A stretch of 35,927 nucleotides of DNA from Planctomycetota bacterium (GTDB taxonomy: Bacteria; Planctomycetota; Phycisphaerae; Sedimentisphaerales; Anaerohalosphaeraceae). Position 1 is the first letter of the stretch; each line of letters begins with the position of its first letter. Made by a program: the position numbers and the translations under genes. A model generated the notes under the pieces. That model did no database searches. It had not been told where the DNA came from and worked only from the letters and a program-made list of their open reading frames with translations. Where the stretch lies: assembly GCA_021160785.1 (NCBI GenBank), contig JAGHBX010000562.1, positions 1-35,927 of the forward strand. Direction: 5' to 3'. Of the stretch, positions 6,830 to 15,259 are shown in pieces.

Positions 6830-9592
6830 ATGAGTTTCAAAAGAGTTATGCCGGTAGTGGCATTATACATGCTGTTAGGGATCACTTCTGCGGTTTTTGC
6901 AGGTCAGGGCAATATAGATGTATATCACGGTAATCCTGAAGGTGATGTCGGTCTTTTGGCTGTAAAGGAACTTGACAGTTACCTTAACAAGATGTTCGTT
7001 GACAAAGTAAATCTGAAAGCCAGGGCAGGGTCAGCGGAGATTGTTATTGGAACGGTTAAAGACAATAAACTTATCGCAGAGGCAGTTAAAAGTGGTAAGC
7101 TGACCTTGGCAGAAGGTAAAAATGACGATCAGGGCTATGCGATCAAGACGATCGGTAAGGAAATATACGTAGCCGGTAAGACAGAGGTCGGTGTTTTGTA
7201 TGGTGTGTATGAATTGCTGGAACAGTACGGGGCATTTTTTCAGATAAGCGGCGAGATACTGCCTGAGAAAACTAAGTTTGCCGTCAAGCAGCTTGATATA
7301 AGCAATACGCCGGTATTTAAGTACCGGGGACTGATGCCGTGGGATAATTTCCTTTGTGGTATGAGCGGATACAACCTTGAGGATTCGCAGGAGCTTATCA
7401 CGCGTGCGACAAGGATGAAGTACAACTTCATGAACCTGCACTTCTACCCGGGATATGTGATGTATACCGAAAAATGGGACGGCAAAGAGCTTGCTCCGCA
7501 GTGGGCTGCACAGCCAAATGAATTCGCACCGGCAGGTAAGCCCGGTGAAAAGGCCTTCGGTGACATGAAGCTGTTTTGCGTCGACCCGTGGCAGGACAAC
7601 AAGGACAATCCTCTCAAGCAGGCTCAGGCATGCCAGCAGATGTTCCGCGATGTGATCGATTATGGTCACGGACATGGCTGGGCTTTCGTTGCCGGTTTTG
7701 CACTTACCCAGCCAAGGGGCGGCGATTTCACTTATACCGACAAGCCCGGTATTTCATGGCAAGGTGGTATGAATATGCCTGATCCATTGGTAGAGCATAA
7801 TATCGACCTTCAGGTGGAACGATATCGCAGGCTTACAGAGATATATCCCAACGCCGATTATTACTGGATGTGGCAGAGTGAAGGCGAAGGGGGTATGGGC
7901 CGCAACGTAAGTAAGACAGCCGGCCATAAGGAAATGCGTGATAAGTATTCGTACTGGGGCGATGTTAATAGGGCTGGCGACAGAGACTATGCATACATGT
8001 TTTTGAAGGTTGCCGAGAAACTCACTAAAGAAGAACGAAGCAAACTATCGACGGGCGGCTGGGATATTCAGCATGTTTTTCCGGGTATACATAAGGATTT
8101 TCCAAAGGAGATTATCTTTGCATCGCTGAATAACGCTTACCCGAATGCTGCCGTCAAGGAAGCTGATAATTATCGTGTCGCAGCCGATGGCAGGCGGGCA
8201 TGGATGATATCGTGGTGGGAATTTGACGGTAACCAGTGGTTCCCGCAATGGCGCACATCATGGCATGAAAAAATGTACAACAAAGCAGTTCAATACGGTG
8301 TTGAAGGTGTTTCACAGTTGGGTTGGAAGTTGTCTGGAATTGAGCATCATCCGCGATACCTGGCCGATTTTGCATGGCAGCCTGGACTTAGCGCAAAGGA
8401 ATTCTACAAAGATTATGTCAGCCGAGTTTACGGATATCCTGTTGCCGATGAGATGGCGGCGATGTTTGAAAGATATGATGATTGGGAGGCAAGAACTCCA
8501 CCTGCTGTACCGGGTGATTTCAGACCGATGCTGCTCGGTGCCGGCTGGGCACCACTGGCGATAGTTGATGTTCCTTTTACAAAACGGGCCCTTGAAACAA
8601 ATGAGTGGGAAGATGTTTTAAGGCGTGTCAAAGAATGTATAAGGCAGCAGAACCAATTCATGAGGGAAGACTTAAATAGCATCAAAGTGCTCAACGAACT
8701 TTTGCCAAAGATGACCAAAGATGGCAAAAAGTGGGCAAAACTGCTCCTTAACCGCTTTGAGTTTCGAGTGCTTTATATGCAGGCGACACTCCAGGTTAAC
8801 CAAGCATACATAACTTATGACGAAGTTGCCAGAACTCAAGACATAAAAGCCGGGGCACAGGCAGCTAAAAAGCATTCTCAAGAGGCGGTAAGGCTGGCTG
8901 CCCAAGCTATTGAAAAATACGCCGAAGATGTTCGCAACCGTGGCGACCTTGGCGTTATCGGCCAACTTAATACTCAGTATTATGATTTGATCGTTCGGTT
9001 TAATGACAAATTTAACCTTACTTCGCCATACGTCAGTATTGATTTTGAAAGGTTCCAGGCTAACGTGGCGATACGGCCTGACTTTACTGATGGTAATTGC
9101 TGGCCGGTGCGTGATGGGGTCAGTAAGCTAGAGCTGTTTACTGATGATAGCGAGCCTGCTATAAAATTATCTCTTAACACAGGTGAATTTCAGAATAACT
9201 CCCGTTGGATACATCGGGAAGAGATAAATCTGCAAGAGGCGCCTTACCTGGATTTTTATATCCGCACAGCCGGCAAGGGTCCGCTAAGTTTCATGTTTCA
9301 GGTTGATGGCAGAGACGAGTGGTTTGAACTCGCTTTGCAGGGAACGCAGAATTATACACTTGTTGACAAACTGGGACTCGTTGACGAAATAAATGATGGC
9401 AAATGGCACAGGATTACGTGGAATCTGCAAAAGGTCGTAAAGGAAAAGATCGGTCAGGATATCTCGAAGATAAAGCATCTGATAATCGGCAACTGGCAGA
9501 AGGTCGATGAGCCGGTAGTTGTAGAATTTAAAAGCTTTAACATGGGCAGACTTAACCTTCTTGATGGCCTGGAAGTGGATCCCACACGGTAA
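6830..9592 (+). CDS. Secreted alpha-glucuronidase-like glycosidase (GH67N-type domain, TIM barrel, C-terminal beta-sandwich)
   Basis: 920 aa with a signal peptide (cleavage near VFA/GQ). Residues about 25-150 form the alpha/beta domain shared by GH67/GH115/GH20-type enzymes (IVIGTVKDN, GVLYGVYELLEQYG). A (beta/alpha) barrel begins at FKYRGLMPWD (about 160) and includes WMWQSEGEG with acidic candidates E351/E353 and WMISWWEFDGNQW. Residues about 735-915 look like a CBM-type jelly roll (DFYIRTAGKGPLSFMF...). The barrel does not show the GH67 catalytic signatures I know, so the exact family is open. A shorter relative is encoded at 27932-30160 with the equivalent SGEG motif at nearly the same position. 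With GH120 genes just upstream, removal of acidic side groups from xylan fits (inference). RBS GAAAGG precedes the ATG. Confidence 0.65.
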   Translation: MSFKRVMPVVALYMLLGITSAVFAGQGNIDVYHGNPEGDVGLLAVKELDSYLNKMFVDKVNLKARAGSAEIVIGTVKDNKLIAEAVKSGKLTLAEGKNDDQGYAIKTIGKEIYVAGKTEVGVLYGVYELLEQYGAFFQISGEILPEKTKFAVKQLDISNTPVFKYRGLMPWDNFLCGMSGYNLEDSQELITRATRMKYNFMNLHFYPGYVMYTEKWDGKELAPQWAAQPNEFAPAGKPGEKAFGDMKLFCVDPWQDNKDNPLKQAQACQQMFRDVIDYGHGHGWAFVAGFALTQPRGGDFTYTDKPGISWQGGMNMPDPLVEHNIDLQVERYRRLTEIYPNADYYWMWQSEGEGGMGRNVSKTAGHKEMRDKYSYWGDVNRAGDRDYAYMFLKVAEKLTKEERSKLSTGGWDIQHVFPGIHKDFPKEIIFASLNNAYPNAAVKEADNYRVAADGRRAWMISWWEFDGNQWFPQWRTSWHEKMYNKAVQYGVEGVSQLGWKLSGIEHHPRYLADFAWQPGLSAKEFYKDYVSRVYGYPVADEMAAMFERYDDWEARTPPAVPGDFRPMLLGAGWAPLAIVDVPFTKRALETNEWEDVLRRVKECIRQQNQFMREDLNSIKVLNELLPKMTKDGKKWAKLLLNRFEFRVLYMQATLQVNQAYITYDEVARTQDIKAGAQAAKKHSQEAVRLAAQAIEKYAEDVRNRGDLGVIGQLNTQYYDLIVRFNDKFNLTSPYVSIDFERFQANVAIRPDFTDGNCWPVRDGVSKLELFTDDSEPAIKLSLNTGEFQNNSRWIHREEINLQEAPYLDFYIRTAGKGPLSFMFQVDGRDEWFELALQGTQNYTLVDKLGLVDEINDGKWHRITWNLQKVVKEKIGQDISKIKHLIIGNWQKVDEPVVVEFKSFNMGRLNLLDGLEVDPTR

Positions 9593-9759
9593 ACTTTGGA
9601 GATTATAAAAAGCGTTAAAACGGGAAATGCCATGCAGAATACAGTGCTAACTATACGGTTTCTATGGGCTTTTCTTGGAGGATTGCTGGGCATTCTGTAT
9701 ACAAATGACGTTTTTGTCTGTGCCAGCAGGTAAATGTGCTCGCCATTACTCTGGATGGA
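9593..9759 (+). other. Spacer after segment 1 with a 33-codon open frame
   Basis: The gap between the alpha-glucuronidase-like gene and the Gfo/Idh gene is 351 bases, shared by this spacer and the cassette copy that follows. An ATG at 9632 opens a 33-codon frame (stop 9731-9733) that is one hydrophobic segment (FLWAFLGGLLGIL) and little else. There is no convincing ribosome binding site, so it may be another truncated signal-peptide stub or chance. Confidence 0.35.
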
Positions 9760-9903
9760 TTCTCGGCCGCCAGCCACTGCGCAGGGTCGTCAGTTTTTTT
9801 TAAAAGAATTGACTATGTTTCAAGAATATGCTATTGTTAACGTACACGGTGTGGGTTTTGAGTTTACTATCCAGACTCAGATAGGCTTGGATTATGAGAA
9901 TGT
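9760..9903 (+). repeat. Regulatory cassette, copy 1 of 3
   Basis: Nearly identical by eye to 21925-22080 and 35754-35910. Landmarks in order: TCTCGGCCGCCAGCC, a GCGCAGGGTCGTCAG block, a T-run/A-run, TTGACT, CAAGAATA, TATTGT, a GTTAACGTACACGG block, and a downstream stretch ending GGATTATGAGAA. Copies 1 and 3 agree best downstream of the promoter; copy 2 is the more diverged there. In this copy the ATG does not open a pseudopilin gene but a short leader frame in front of Gfo/Idh. Confidence 0.9.
9809..9848 (+). promoter_or_regulatory. Cassette promoter with adjoining operator-like dyad (copy 1)
   Basis: TTGACT (9809-9814), 17-base spacer, TATTGT (9832-9837). An A/T tract just upstream (T-run then AAAAGAA) could act as an UP element. 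GTTAACGTACAC overlaps the -10 end and start region; it is an imperfect palindrome centred on CG (8 of 12 positions symmetric), the style of LacI-family operators. A repressor bound there would block initiation. The motif is read from sequence; the regulator is not in the window. Confidence 0.75.
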
Positions 9904-9947
9904 TATATGGGAAATCCCAGATAATGATAGAAAGGTTTGAGTTATGA
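9894..9947 (+). CDS. 17-codon leader frame overlapping Gfo/Idh start
   Basis: The cassette ATG opens MRMLYGKSQIMIERFEL and stops in an ATGA overlap with the Gfo/Idh start at 9944. In copy 2 the same ATG starts a pseudopilin. It could be a vestige or a leader peptide that couples translation to the oxidoreductase gene; no direct evidence for expression. Confidence 0.35.
   Translation: MRMLYGKSQIMIERFEL
9903..9920 (+). repeat. 18-bp dyad element, copy 1
   Basis: TTATATGGGAAATCCCAG, identical to 27861-27878. It contains TGGGA-AA-TCCCA, a perfect 5-bp inverted repeat. Both copies lie in the leader of a gene start (24 and 54 bases upstream). It may be a protein-binding site or a small RNA hairpin. 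Confidence 0.6.
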
Positions 9948-11221
9948 GTGATCGAGGCGATATTAGTCGACGCGGGTTTTTTAAGAAGGCTTCGGCTGTT
10001 AGTGTTGGGGCTTTTGGTCTTCCTTATGTGATTCCATCGTCGGTTTTTAGCAAAGGACGAATTTTACCCAGTGAGCGTATTACCGTGGGGTTTATCGGCA
10101 CGGGTAAACAGTCTCGAAGCGTACTTCTGAGGGGTTTTCTGGGGCAAAGCAGTTGCCAGACCGTCGCTGTTTGTGATGTTGATTCCCGCAAGCGCGAACA
10201 CGCCCGGCAAATGGTCGATAAGAAGTATAAGGGTTGCTCTGAGATTCATGATTTTCGTGACTTGATAGCCCGTGATGATATTGACGCGGTCGTTGTTGCA
10301 ACACCTGACCACTGGCATGCGATTCCTTCGATTCGCGCAATGAAAGCCGGTAAGGATGTGTATTGCGAAAAGCCTTTGTCACTTACTATCGAAGAGGCTC
10401 GCGCTATGGCTGACACTACCCGGCGTTACGGGCGTGTTCTTCAGACGGGCAGCATGCAGCGGTCGGATATGAAGTTTCGGTTTGCCTGTGAGCTGGTTAG
10501 AAACGGTTACATCGGTGATATAAAGAATGTTGTTGTAAATGTCGGCGGGCCCCCGAGCGAATGTAATCTTCCGGCTGAGCCTGTTCTTAATGAACTGGAC
10601 TGGGATATGTGGCTCGGACCTGCCCCTTGGCGTCCTTATAATTCGGATATCGCTCCTCCTATTGAGAGGGATGTTTTTCCGAATTTCCGCAGCTACCGTG
10701 ATTATGCAGGCGGCGGAATGACTGATTGGGGTGCTCACCATTTCGATATCGCTCAATGGGCGCTTGGGATGGATCATACCGGTCCTGTTGAGATCATTCC
10801 GCCTAACGACAAGGATGTCAGCGTGCTTACTTATAAATATGCGAACGGGGTTGTTATGACCCGCGAAGGTACCGCAAACGGTGTTCTTTTCAACGGTACA
10901 AAGGGTAAGGTTGAAGTTAACCGCGGGTACCTTAAGACGTGGCCGGATAAGCTTGCGAGAGTTCAGCTTTCTCCGTCTGATGAGCATCTATATGCAAGTC
11001 CCGATCATTACCGGGATTTCCTGGACTGTATTCGGACTCGCAAAAAACCTATTTGTGACGTGGAGATCGGCTGTCGGTCGGCTACGGTTTGTCATATTGG
11101 TAATATTGCGTACCTGCTTGAAAGACCTCTTAAGTGGGATCCTGTTAAGGAGCGTTTTGTCGGCGACGAAGATGCTAACCGTCATCTGTCTCGCTCGATG
11201 CGCGGGCCGTGGCGACTTTAG
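9944..11221 (+). CDS. Tat-exported Gfo/Idh/MocA family oxidoreductase 1
   Basis: 425 aa. Twin-arginine signal SRRGFFKKAS (R9-R10) followed by a hydrophobic run to about residue 38, so it is probably exported folded with its nicotinamide cofactor. The Rossmann fold starts at VGFIGTGKQ; DAVVVATPDHWH and CEKPLSL (catalytic-type Lys K143) are the family signatures, and TDWGAHHFDIAQW supplies the His of the sugar site. The LDWDMWLGPAPWRPY segment and the GPWRL tail mark the planctomycete/Verrucomicrobia branch of secreted members. It likely oxidises or reduces a sugar or glycoside; substrate unknown. Start is ATG in an ATGA overlap with the leader frame; AAAGG lies upstream. The ThuA-HEAT gene follows. 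Confidence 0.92.
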   Translation: MSDRGDISRRGFFKKASAVSVGAFGLPYVIPSSVFSKGRILPSERITVGFIGTGKQSRSVLLRGFLGQSSCQTVAVCDVDSRKREHARQMVDKKYKGCSEIHDFRDLIARDDIDAVVVATPDHWHAIPSIRAMKAGKDVYCEKPLSLTIEEARAMADTTRRYGRVLQTGSMQRSDMKFRFACELVRNGYIGDIKNVVVNVGGPPSECNLPAEPVLNELDWDMWLGPAPWRPYNSDIAPPIERDVFPNFRSYRDYAGGGMTDWGAHHFDIAQWALGMDHTGPVEIIPPNDKDVSVLTYKYANGVVMTREGTANGVLFNGTKGKVEVNRGYLKTWPDKLARVQLSPSDEHLYASPDHYRDFLDCIRTRKKPICDVEIGCRSATVCHIGNIAYLLERPLKWDPVKERFVGDEDANRHLSRSMRGPWRL

Positions 11222-11246
11222 AAATGTATAATGTCTATTGTATAAT
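11218..11246 (+). promoter_or_regulatory. Candidate promoter between Gfo/Idh 1 and ThuA-HEAT
   Basis: TTAGAA, 17 bases, then perfect TATAAT (11241-11246). A second TATAAT lies at 11227-11232 within a direct repeat of TGTATAATGT. The -35 is weak and the site overlaps the upstream stop codon. Confidence 0.35.
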
Positions 11247-11310
11247 GTATAAGGAAGGAAACGGCCCTCCACAGGCGGATTTGCAACCTTGCGGCCTATA
11301 CATTTTTATT
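11245..11310 (+). terminator. Imperfect stem-loop followed by T-rich tract
   Basis: ATGTATAAGG (11245-11254) can pair with CCTATACAT (11295-11303), one bulged A, enclosing a GC-rich interior, and TTTTTATT follows at once. It could terminate part of the transcripts from Gfo/Idh 1 or fold as an mRNA leader structure. Confidence 0.4.
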
Positions 11311-11401
11311 AGAAAACCGATCGCTACGCAAATTCTTTAATTGCAATGGGTTGCGTAAACAGTAAGACTGCTTTCGGTCAGTTTGAGTTTTTAAATATGG
11401 C

Positions 11402-11416
11402 GTGGGCACGGCCCAC
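11402..11416 (+). repeat. Short perfect inverted repeat upstream of ThuA-HEAT
   Basis: GTGGGC-ACG-GCCCAC, a 6-bp perfect stem with a 3-base loop. A T-rich tract begins about a dozen bases later, too far for a classical terminator. It may be a small dispersed palindrome; only one copy is seen in the window. Confidence 0.4.
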
Positions 11417-11450
11417 CCTGCAATCTTTATTTTTTTTTATGAGGTTTATT

Positions 11451-14400
11451 ATGTTTTATCGTTTCCGGGTGATTGCTTTATTTTTAGCGTTTTGTTTGTT
11501 TTCAGTTTTGGGTTTTGGTGCTGACATCAAGGTTTTGCTTGTTACGGGTCAGAATAACCATGACTGGAAAGCCAGCAGTCCAATTTTCAAGGAGACTCTC
11601 GAAAAAAGCGGTTTGTTCGATGTAGAGATGCTTGTTACCGCACCTGAGGGCGATCTTGTCGATTTTAAGCCCGATTTTTCCGCTTATGATGTCGTTGTTT
11701 CGGATTACAACGGCGGTAAGTGGGGAGCCGAGGCTGAGAAGTCTTTTGAAGAATATATGATAAACGGCGGAGGGCTTGTTGTTATCCATGCCGCGGACAA
11801 CTCTTTCAGCCAATGGGTCGAGTACAACAAAATGATCGGCCTTCGCTGGGGTGGTAACGAAAAGAACGGTCCTTATATCCGATGGCGCGGAGGTAAGTTT
11901 ATTCGCGATATGACGCCAGGCGGTGCAGGCGGCCATGGTGCACAACATGCTTTCCAGGTAATTCACCGGAACATGGAACATCCTATCACTAAAGGGCTTC
12001 CTGAAAAATGGATGCATGCCAAGGATGAGCTTTACGGTTCACTTCGAGGCCCGGCTGAGAATATGACGGTTCTTGCGACGTCTTTTGCAGATAAGTCATT
12101 AGGTGGCTCAGGTGAACATGAGCCTGTTCTCTTTACGATAAATTACGGTAAAGGGAGAGTTTTTCATACGGTGCTTGGGCATGTTGGCGGTGAATATCCT
12201 CCGCCTCCTGTTCAGTGCGCAGGTTTTATCGTAACGCTTCTTAGAGGTACGGAATGGGCAGCGACGGGTAAAGTTACCCAGCAGATTCCAGAAGATTTCC
12301 CCACGGCGGACAAATACCGTTTATGGGCCAACTACAAGGCTCCGAAATTAAGCGAGTTGCTTGCCGAGATCGCCGGGTTTGAATATGGCGATAATTCGGC
12401 TGTTTTTGATGACATAGCTGCTATTGTTACTAATGCTTACGGCAACGCTAAATTGACAAGTAAGTTTGAAGACGAGTTTGTCAAATTCCTCTCTGCGAAT
12501 TCAACACTTGCCGCCAAGCAGGCGGTTTGCAAGCAGCTTAGTATGATTGCTACGGAAAAATCTGTGCCTGTTCTGGCAAAAATGTCGGTCGATGAAGATA
12601 CGTGTGATATGGCTCGGTTCGTACTTGAACGTATATCGTCAAGTAAGGTAGATGGGGCCTTGCAAAGTGTTCTTGCTGATACAAAAGGAAGTCTCAAGGC
12701 GGGCATCATTAATATCCTCGCTGTTCGCGGCGACAGAAGCAGTGCCGTGGTAATAGGCAAGCTTATTTATGACCATGATGAGACAGTTGCTTCCTGTGCG
12801 GTAAGCGCACTCGGTAAACTTGGCGGAAAAGACGCTATTGAGGTTTTAGGCAGAGCCAAACGCAAACTTAAAGGTGATATGCACAAGCAGGTTCTTGACG
12901 CGTATCTTAGTTGTGCTTCGATTTTTGTCGAAGAAGGAGATGGAAAACAGGCGTTTGCAATTTATAAGGAATTGTACAAGCCTTCCTCGCCGCACATAAT
13001 CAGGATCGCTGCTTTGCGGGGCATGGTGATTTCTTCGGAAGAGAGTTCCGGCAAAATCATTCTTGACTGTCTTAAAGATGAAAACCCAACAGTTAAAGCG
13101 GCGGCTTTTGGGCTGGTCAGTGAGGTGTCCGATGTGTCTCAGATCAAGACGATTGCCGGTCAGCTTTCAAGACTTGATGATTCGGGTAAATTGCAACTAC
13201 TTACGGCACTTTCCGAATACGGCAGTAAAGTGGCCCTGTCGGATGTCCTTAAAGAGACAAAGAGCGGCAGCAGTCAAGTCAAGGTTGCAGCTTATAAAGC
13301 AATCGGTGTCATCGGCGATGAATCGACAATACTGCTTCTTACCAATGCAGCGGCGAGCGGTAGTAATGCAGCAGAGATCAAGGCGGCAAGGGAGAGCCTT
13401 TACCGTCTTCGCGGTAGGCAGATCGACCGGGCGATATTGACTTATATCCCTAAAACAGAAGGCAAGGTCAAAGCAGAACTTATTAACAGCGTGGCCCGTC
13501 GTCTCATTGCAGATTCTATGGACACGCTTTTGCAATGTGCACAAGATAGCGATTCAGTAGTAGTAAATGCTTCGATTAAGTCGATGGCGATTGTCGCCAG
13601 ACCGGATAATATCGCCCCAATGGTCAGGCTCCTTTCAAAGTTAAAAAGTGCCAGACAGCGACAGGACATCGAAAAGGCCATGGTCGCTGGCTTACGCAAG
13701 AATGCCGATAATGAAAATATGGACAGCGAGCTTCTTGTCCTGTTTGATTCGACGAGTAATACCGTTGCGAGATGCTCGATCATTAACGTACTTGGGCGGC
13801 TTGGCTGCGACGGTTCGCTCGGTGCGCTTCGCAAATCGCTTAAAAGCGACAATGAAGACGAAAAGGAAGCGGCATTCAGAGCTCTTGTTAAGTGGCCAAA
13901 TGCCGAGCCTATGATGGATATGCTGAAGATCGCAAAGACCGACAGTAAGCCGGTTCGTCAAATATTGGCAATAAGGAGTTATGTTCAGCTTGTCGGCAGG
14001 CCTTCGGAACGCAGTGCAAGCGAAAATGTCGAGCTTCTTAAAGAAGCGGTGGCGTTTACAAGTCGCAACGAGGAAAAGGGTATGATACTTGACGCACTTG
14101 CCGAATATTCTTGTCCGGAGGCTATAGAGCTTGCCGAGGGTTTCCTCGGAGGCGATCTTTCCTCGCAGGCAGAGACTTTGATCGCTAAGCTCAAGATGGT
14201 AACGGTTTCGGCGCGTCCCGGAGATATAGCCGGTATAACGCCTAAGGGTAATGCAGACGGCAACTTCGAGGTGAAAAAAGACGACGAAGGCGACGGAACA
14301 TTGTGTTGGGTGTTCAAGGATTATTTCTATCACGACATCGACAATGAATTCAGCAAGGATACGGGCGGATCGGTGGTAGTCGAAGTCCTTTTCAGAGATT

Positions 14401-14642
14401 ACGGTACGGGTAACTTGCAACTGCAGTACGATTCAACAGATCCTTCGGCGCCGGTTGATGGAGCGTACAAGACGGCAGCGAAAATGGTAAAACTCTACGA
14501 TAGCAGTAAGTGGCGGACAGCGACGTGGAAGATAGATGATGCCAGATTCAGTAACCGTCAAAATGCCGGATGCGATATGAGGTTCGGCGCAGGCGGCAGG
14601 GAAATCTGGTTAGCCAGGATAAAAGTCTCCAAAAAGCCCTAA
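11451..14642 (+). CDS. Secreted ThuA-domain/HEAT-repeat fusion protein
   Basis: 1063 aa from the ATG at 11451, chosen because GAGG lies 6 bases upstream and the protein then opens with a normal signal peptide (cleavage near GFG/AD); the frame is open further upstream to 11346 but without a signal. Residues about 25-265 are a ThuA-like glutamine-amidotransferase-fold domain (VLLVTGQNNHDW, GGGLVVIHAADN, EHPITKGLP). About 300-900 is an array of HEAT/PBS-lyase-type helical repeats (AVSALGKLGG, AAFGLVSEV, AYKAIGVIG). About 920-1060 is a lectin-like beta-sandwich ending LARIKVSKK. ThuA domains occur in trehalose 3-keto-glycoside metabolism and next to Gfo/Idh genes, as here on both sides. The HEAT part is clearly homologous to the protein at 33042-35627. 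Confidence 0.88.
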   Translation: MFYRFRVIALFLAFCLFSVLGFGADIKVLLVTGQNNHDWKASSPIFKETLEKSGLFDVEMLVTAPEGDLVDFKPDFSAYDVVVSDYNGGKWGAEAEKSFEEYMINGGGLVVIHAADNSFSQWVEYNKMIGLRWGGNEKNGPYIRWRGGKFIRDMTPGGAGGHGAQHAFQVIHRNMEHPITKGLPEKWMHAKDELYGSLRGPAENMTVLATSFADKSLGGSGEHEPVLFTINYGKGRVFHTVLGHVGGEYPPPPVQCAGFIVTLLRGTEWAATGKVTQQIPEDFPTADKYRLWANYKAPKLSELLAEIAGFEYGDNSAVFDDIAAIVTNAYGNAKLTSKFEDEFVKFLSANSTLAAKQAVCKQLSMIATEKSVPVLAKMSVDEDTCDMARFVLERISSSKVDGALQSVLADTKGSLKAGIINILAVRGDRSSAVVIGKLIYDHDETVASCAVSALGKLGGKDAIEVLGRAKRKLKGDMHKQVLDAYLSCASIFVEEGDGKQAFAIYKELYKPSSPHIIRIAALRGMVISSEESSGKIILDCLKDENPTVKAAAFGLVSEVSDVSQIKTIAGQLSRLDDSGKLQLLTALSEYGSKVALSDVLKETKSGSSQVKVAAYKAIGVIGDESTILLLTNAAASGSNAAEIKAARESLYRLRGRQIDRAILTYIPKTEGKVKAELINSVARRLIADSMDTLLQCAQDSDSVVVNASIKSMAIVARPDNIAPMVRLLSKLKSARQRQDIEKAMVAGLRKNADNENMDSELLVLFDSTSNTVARCSIINVLGRLGCDGSLGALRKSLKSDNEDEKEAAFRALVKWPNAEPMMDMLKIAKTDSKPVRQILAIRSYVQLVGRPSERSASENVELLKEAVAFTSRNEEKGMILDALAEYSCPEAIELAEGFLGGDLSSQAETLIAKLKMVTVSARPGDIAGITPKGNADGNFEVKKDDEGDGTLCWVFKDYFYHDIDNEFSKDTGGSVVVEVLFRDYGTGNLQLQYDSTDPSAPVDGAYKTAAKMVKLYDSSKWRTATWKIDDARFSNRQNAGCDMRFGAGGREIWLARIKVSKKP

Positions 14643-14648
14643 TGAAAT

Positions 14649-14695
14649 ATAAAGTTTGAGGTTTAAGTTGCTACCTTCGGTGTACATAACTTTAT
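14649..14695 (+). other. Hairpin just upstream of the isomerase ribosome binding site
   Basis: ATAAAGTT (14649-14656) and AACTTTAT (14688-14695) are perfect complements; inside is a small CTTCGG-type loop. AAGGAAA for the next gene starts right after the 3' arm, so folding could affect its translation. Confidence 0.35.
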
Positions 14696-14707
14696 AAGGA
14701 AACTATT

Positions 14708-15259
14708 ATGAAAATAGGATGTTTTGCACTTGTTGAACCTTTCAGTCCGATGGAAAGGCAGTTTCAGGCGATAAGCGAAATGGGCATTCAGTATGCCGAT
14801 CTCACTGATAATCATAACGGGGCTATGCTTGGTGTAGAGTATGGGTTTACTGCATCAATTAGTCTTGATAGTCACCCGAAGAAGATCCGTGAGATGGTCG
14901 AAGCTGCAGGGATAACTTTGACGAGCGTTTGCGCTCATGCAAACCTGCTTGATCCGGCAAGCCCAGATACTTATGGCACCAACAGCATTACCAAAGCGGT
15001 TCGGCTTGCAAGCCTGCTGGGGATTAAGCATGTCCACTGGAAAGATATGTCCTCCGAATGGCAGGAACAACGTGGCAAACAGTATGGCTGCGGGATGGCT
15101 GTTATTCCGCTTGGAGATGGAGTTATAGATATTGAGGCCATTGTTAAAGCTTTAAAAAAATCTGGTTTTGACGGAGCTACGACCCTGGAAATTGCCGGAC
15201 CTGATAACGTAATTAAATCAATAGAAAGATTAAATGAGTGGTGGAATAATGGCAAATAA
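14708..15259 (+). CDS. Sugar phosphate isomerase/epimerase-like protein, internally deleted
   Basis: 183 aa, where xylose-isomerase-like TIM-barrel family members are usually 260-300. Residues 1-105 match the first half (MKIGCFALVEPFSPMERQ, GITLTSVCAH, ITKAVRLASLLGIKHV). From about H108 it jumps to the family's C-terminal part (HWKDM at 110-114, GDGVIDIEAIVKALKKSGFDG, TLEIAG). The central barrel strands that supply the Glu and Asp/His metal ligands are missing, leaving only the HWKD His and the terminal Glu. The junction lies near 15026-15037 (IKHV-HWKDM), where the two parts read in frame as if joined at a short homology. A catalytically complete enzyme is unlikely. The end overlaps the next start by 11 bases (ATG 15249). 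RBS AAGGAAA. Confidence 0.8.
   Translation: MKIGCFALVEPFSPMERQFQAISEMGIQYADLTDNHNGAMLGVEYGFTASISLDSHPKKIREMVEAAGITLTSVCAHANLLDPASPDTYGTNSITKAVRLASLLGIKHVHWKDMSSEWQEQRGKQYGCGMAVIPLGDGVIDIEAIVKALKKSGFDGATTLEIAGPDNVIKSIERLNEWWNNGK

Noticed and set aside
9734..9940. A 68-codon plus-strand frame running through cassette copy 1
   Set aside because: The frame is not kept in cassette copies 2 and 3 and covers the promoter and operator, so it is a by-product of the regulatory sequence.
13692..14420. A 242-codon minus-strand frame inside the ThuA-HEAT gene
   Set aside because: Overlaps the HEAT array and C-terminal sandwich completely; no start signal or homology visible.
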